The notes under the pieces: model-generated
What the model was told of the DNA's origin: nothing
Database searches by the model: none
What the model saw: the letters and a program-made list of their open reading frames with translations, nothing else
Assembly: GCF_014654205.1 (NCBI RefSeq)
Contig: NZ_BNAW01000040.1
Span: forward strand, 1 to 64,000
Reading direction: 5' to 3'
DNA from: Amycolatopsis bullii
GTDB taxonomy: Bacteria > Actinomycetota > Actinomycetes > Mycobacteriales > Pseudonocardiaceae
DNA length: 64,000 nt
Shown: piece by piece, positions 61,399 through 64,000 of the stretch
Layout of the letters: each line of letters begins with the position of its first letter
Numbering within the stretch: the first letter of the stretch is position 1
Translations under genes and position numbers: made by a program

Positions 61399-62363
61399 GG
61401 GTAGAGCCGCGCCATGGCGCGGATCGTCTTTCCCATGTGCGCCACCAGTTCCGCGGGCGCCAGCGCCTGCGCGTCCGCGCCGAGCCGCAGCAGCCCGGCG
61501 GCCGCGTGGGGCACGCTTTCCAGCGGGATTTCCGCGCGCTGCCAGCCTTCGGCGTCTTCGGGTTCGAGTGTCCGGGCGACGAGCCGCGCGGCTCGCGGGC
61601 CCAGGATGTCCGGCAGGGCCGCGATTCCGGCCGGGGAAAGCCGCACGACGGCGGTCTCCGCTTCTTCGCTGCCTTCGTAGCGTTCGACGTGCGCGCGCCA
61701 GAACGCGGGCAGGTCGAAGCCGGCCGGCCGGGTGAACTGCTCGTCGAGCGCGCGGAACTCTTCGATGTTGGCGACGCGGTAGGTGCGCGGCCGCGGCCCG
61801 GCGACCAGGTACCAGACCCCGGCCTTGAGGACCAGGCCGAGCGGGTGCAGCCGCCGCGTCACGACACCGGGCGCCGGCGACCAGCGGCGGTAGCGGATCT
61901 CCACGACCCGGTCCTGCCACAGCGCTTCCGCGGCCGCGAGCAGCTGCGGCACGGGATCCGCTTCGCGGTACCAGCCGGGCGCGTCGAGGTGGAACCGCTG
62001 CCGGATCCGCACCGACGCGTCGCGGTACGGCGTCGGCAGCGCGGCCATCAGCTTGAGCTCGGCGGCGGCCACCTGGGCACCCAGTCCCAGCTCGGCGGCC
62101 GGCTGCGGCAGCCCGGTGAGGAACAGGGACCCGGCTTCGCCTTCGGTCAGCCCGGTGAGCCGGGTGCGGTAGCCGTCCATCAGCTGGTAGCCGCCGTTCG
62201 GGCCGCCTTCGGCGTAGATCGGGACACCCGAGGCGGCGAGCGCTTCGACGTCCCGGTACACCGTCCGCGCGGTCACGCCGAGCTCCGCCGCCAGCCGGGC
62301 GGCGCTCATCCTCCCCCGGTTCTGCAGCAACAGCAGCAGGGACACCAGCCGGCTCGCACGCAC
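61395..62363 (-). CDS. WYL-domain transcriptional regulator (HTH-WYL type)
   Basis: The 322-residue protein has an N-terminal HTH_11 domain (SRLVSLLLLLQNRGRMSAARLAAELGVTARTVYRDVEALAASGVP), then a WYL domain with GVWYLVAGPRPRTYRVANIEEF, which binds ligand or nucleic acid. The chosen GTG at 62363 gives VRASRLVSLLL; upstream GTG codons at 62384 and 62387 lie inside the divergent palindrome. It is divergent from the small conserved gene at 62428 and very probably regulates it. Confidence 0.9.
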   Translation of the reverse strand: MRASRLVSLLLLLQNRGRMSAARLAAELGVTARTVYRDVEALAASGVPIYAEGGPNGGYQLMDGYRTRLTGLTEGEAGSLFLTGLPQPAAELGLGAQVAAAELKLMAALPTPYRDASVRIRQRFHLDAPGWYREADPVPQLLAAAEALWQDRVVEIRYRRWSPAPGVVTRRLHPLGLVLKAGVWYLVAGPRPRTYRVANIEEFRALDEQFTRPAGFDLPAFWRAHVERYEGSEEAETAVVRLSPAGIAALPDILGPRAARLVARTLEPEDAEGWQRAEIPLESVPHAAAGLLRLGADAQALAPAELVAHMGKTIRAMARLYP

Positions 62364-62380
62364 CCGGCGGAGTTTGCCAG

Positions 62381-62409
62381 CCACCACTGACAAAAGGTGT
62401 CAGTGGTGG
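62381..62409. promoter_or_regulatory. 12-bp-arm palindromic operator for the WYL regulator
   Basis: CCACCACTGACA (62381-62392) and TGTCAGTGGTGG (62398-62409) are exact inverted repeats around AAAGG. The palindrome lies between the start of the WYL gene and the ATG at 62428, so it could control both. The perfect 29-bp symmetry is strong evidence for a dimer-binding site. Confidence 0.85.
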
Positions 62410-62427
62410 CCCCTCAGGATCACCGGC

Positions 62428-62877
62428 ATGAACGACTTCGACTTCTTCATCGGCTCCTGGACCGTGACGAACCGGCGGCTCGCCAAGCCCCTGACCGGCA
62501 GCGACGACTGGAGCGTCTTCCCCGGCACGTCGACCTGCTGGTCGCTCTTCGAGGGCGGCGGCAACGTGGACGAGATCGCCTTCCCCACCCTCGGCTTCCG
62601 CGGCTGCACGCTCCGGCTCTTCGACGTCGAGCGCGCGGAATGGTCGCTGTACTGGGCCAACAGCCGGACCGGCGTGCTCCAGCCACCGGTCACCGGCCGC
62701 TTCGAAGGCGGCCGCGGCGACTTCTACGGCGACGACACGCACGAAGGCGCGCCGATCAAGGTGCACTACGCCTGGACGGGCATCGAAACGGCCACCCCGC
62801 GCTGGGAACAGGAGTTCTCCGCCGACGGCGGCCGGACCTGGGAGGCCAACTGGGTCATGGAGTTCGCCCGCGCTTGA
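62428..62877 (+). CDS. Small conserved protein, DUF1579-like
   Basis: The 149-residue product starts MNDFDFFIGSWTVTNRRL and has FRGCTLRLFDVERAEWSLYWANSRTG, FYGDDTHEGAPIKVHYAWTGI and WEQEFSADGGRTWEANWVMEF. The pattern fits a lipocalin-like beta barrel of the DUF1579 type. It lies under the divergent WYL regulator, so it may help handle the same small molecule. Ligand unknown. Confidence 0.8.
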   Translation: MNDFDFFIGSWTVTNRRLAKPLTGSDDWSVFPGTSTCWSLFEGGGNVDEIAFPTLGFRGCTLRLFDVERAEWSLYWANSRTGVLQPPVTGRFEGGRGDFYGDDTHEGAPIKVHYAWTGIETATPRWEQEFSADGGRTWEANWVMEFARA

Positions 62878-62934
62878 CAACGGCGTCGCGCATCACGCAC
62901 GTTGTTGCCGAAGACGCAACTGCGGAAGGGTGCC

Positions 62935-64000
62935 ATGACGCACTACGACGTGATCGTCGTCGGTCTCGGCGGAATGGGCAGCGCCGCGGCGTACCGGCTG
63001 GCTCAGCGCGGCCGGCGGGTGCTCGGCGTCGACCAGTTCGCACCGGTGCACAACCGCGGGTCGAGTCACGGCGGTTCGCGGATCACGCGCCAGGCGTACC
63101 TCGAAGGCCCCGAGTACGTGCCGCTGCTGCTGCGGGCCCACGAACTGTGGGCCGGTCTCGAGCGCGACAGCGGACGGCGGCTGTTCACCCGCTGCGGCGG
63201 GATCATGGTCGGCACGGCGGATTCGCGGACGATCACCGGCAGCGTGGCGTCGGCCCAGGCCTTCGGCATCCCGCACGAACTCCTGGACGCGGCCGAAATC
63301 CGGCGCCGGTTCCCCACGATGGCGCCGGCCCCGGACGAGGTCGCGCTGTACGAGCCGGGCGCCGGGCTGGTGTCACCCGAAGGCAGCGTCGCCGCGCACC
63401 TGCAGCTCGCCGCGCGGTGCGGCGCCGAACTGCACCACGAGGAGAAGGTCTTCACCTGGAGCACCACGGCCGGCGGGGTGCGCGTCGGGACGTCGCACAA
63501 CTACTACACGGCCGACCGCCTGGTGCTGTGCCCCGGCGCGTGGGCCGGTGAGCTGCTGCACGGCTTCGGCGTCACCTTCACGGTCCGGCGGCAGGTGCAG
63601 TACTGGTTCGCGCCGTCGGGCGGGATCGCACCGTTCCGGGACCACCCGGTCTACCTCTGGGAGGCCGACGGCTACACGTTCTACGGCTTCCCGGCGCACA
63701 ACGCGCCCGCGGACGGCGTGAAGGTCGCGTTCCACGGCGGCGGCCGGACGTGCACGCCCGACGGCATCGACCGGGCGGTGTCCGGCGACGAGGTCCACGA
63801 GATCGCGTCCGTGGTGAAGCGGCACCTCCCGACGCTGCCCGGTGCGTTCCTCCGGGCCGCGACCTGCATGTACACCGACACGGCCGACGAAAGCTTCGTG
63901 CTCGCCCCGCACCCGGCCCAGGAGCGGGTGGTGCTCGCGTGCGGGTTTTCCGGCCACGGCTTCAAGTTCGCGCCGGTGATCGGCGAAATCCTCGCCGACC
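62935..64000 (+). CDS. FAD-dependent sarcosine oxidase / N-methyl-L-tryptophan oxidase (partial)
   Basis: The visible 355 codons start MTHYDVIVVGLGGMGSAAAYRLAQRG, an FAD-binding GxGxxG fold of the MSOX/MTOX type, then GSSHGGSRITRQAYLEGPEYVPLLLRA, a typical SolA segment, and ACGFSGHGFKFAPVIGEIL near the end, where a conserved His-Gly-Phe-Lys sequence belongs to the FAD-binding C-terminal part. No covalent Cys is identified with certainty. The gene runs off the window, so a few dozen residues are missing. A CGCAAC/GTTG element precedes it, similar to motifs upstream of iclR. Confidence 0.9.
   Translation, partial: MTHYDVIVVGLGGMGSAAAYRLAQRGRRVLGVDQFAPVHNRGSSHGGSRITRQAYLEGPEYVPLLLRAHELWAGLERDSGRRLFTRCGGIMVGTADSRTITGSVASAQAFGIPHELLDAAEIRRRFPTMAPAPDEVALYEPGAGLVSPEGSVAAHLQLAARCGAELHHEEKVFTWSTTAGGVRVGTSHNYYTADRLVLCPGAWAGELLHGFGVTFTVRRQVQYWFAPSGGIAPFRDHPVYLWEADGYTFYGFPAHNAPADGVKVAFHGGGRTCTPDGIDRAVSGDEVHEIASVVKRHLPTLPGAFLRAATCMYTDTADESFVLAPHPAQERVVLACGFSGHGFKFAPVIGEILAD

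Overview
The window is about 70 percent G+C or higher, has strong G/C third-codon bias and many GTG/TTG starts, and carries several gene blocks typical of mycolic-acid relatives and other Actinomycetia: a fused E2/E1 2-oxoglutarate decarboxylase (kgd), whiB1, pdtaS, the tiny bL37 gene, rsrA-sigR, and the run mtrA-mtrB-lpqB-comFC-hpf-secA. This fits a chromosomal core segment of a Pseudonocardiaceae genome, most likely Amycolatopsis or a near relative. The genus is inferred from general resemblance, not from a search. No tRNA, rRNA, CRISPR array, prophage or insertion sequence was seen.

Layout. Positions 1-8,000 hold a PucR-type regulator tail, a secreted M43 zinc protease, a repeat-rich spacer, a PPOX/quinone-reductase pair, alanine dehydrogenase, a membrane acyltransferase and a two-component system. 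Positions 8,300-14,100 hold an ABC-2 transporter pair and a large fused ABC exporter. Positions 14,100-15,700 hold a 21-bp repeat array and a duplicated DUF4291 gene. Positions 16,000-19,700 are kgd. Positions 19,700-21,050 are a decayed stretch in which a glycosyltransferase remnant is joined in frame to an MFS-transporter remnant. Positions 21,050-28,100 hold small metabolic genes, a TetR/SDR divergent pair and a complete osmoprotectant (OpuC/ProU-type) ABC operon. Positions 28,100-36,000 hold a BpsA-like aminopropyltransferase, malic enzyme, an RmlC-like epimerase, an SRPBCC-MarR pair and assorted small enzymes.

Positions 35,900-43,700 are a conserved regulatory core: diacylglycerol kinase, whiB1 (Fe-S redox/NO sensor) with a CRP-like site, pdtaS kinase, bL37, rsrA-sigR (thiol-oxidative stress) with a clear SigR autoregulatory promoter, YbaK, an alpha/beta hydrolase, SRAP and rsgA. 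Positions 43,800-50,740 hold twin LppX/LprG-like lipoproteins, DUF6912, a WS/DGAT-like acyltransferase that lacks one active-site histidine, an RNA methyltransferase, a HAD hydrolase, an Rv3235-like gene and a P450. Positions 50,800-60,300 are secA, hpf, comFC, lpqB, mtrB and mtrA, the cell-envelope and secretion block. The window ends with an IclR regulator, a WYL regulator divergent from a small conserved gene over a 29-bp palindrome, and the start of a sarcosine/N-methyltryptophan oxidase.

The most unusual material is non-coding: two unrelated 21-bp-period arrays, one of them present at two loci, a family of GAAGGCCACCT hairpins used as terminators, a composite structured element between secA and hpf, and a SigR promoter placed so that its transcript could start almost exactly at an in-frame GTG, giving a longer sigma-factor isoform.
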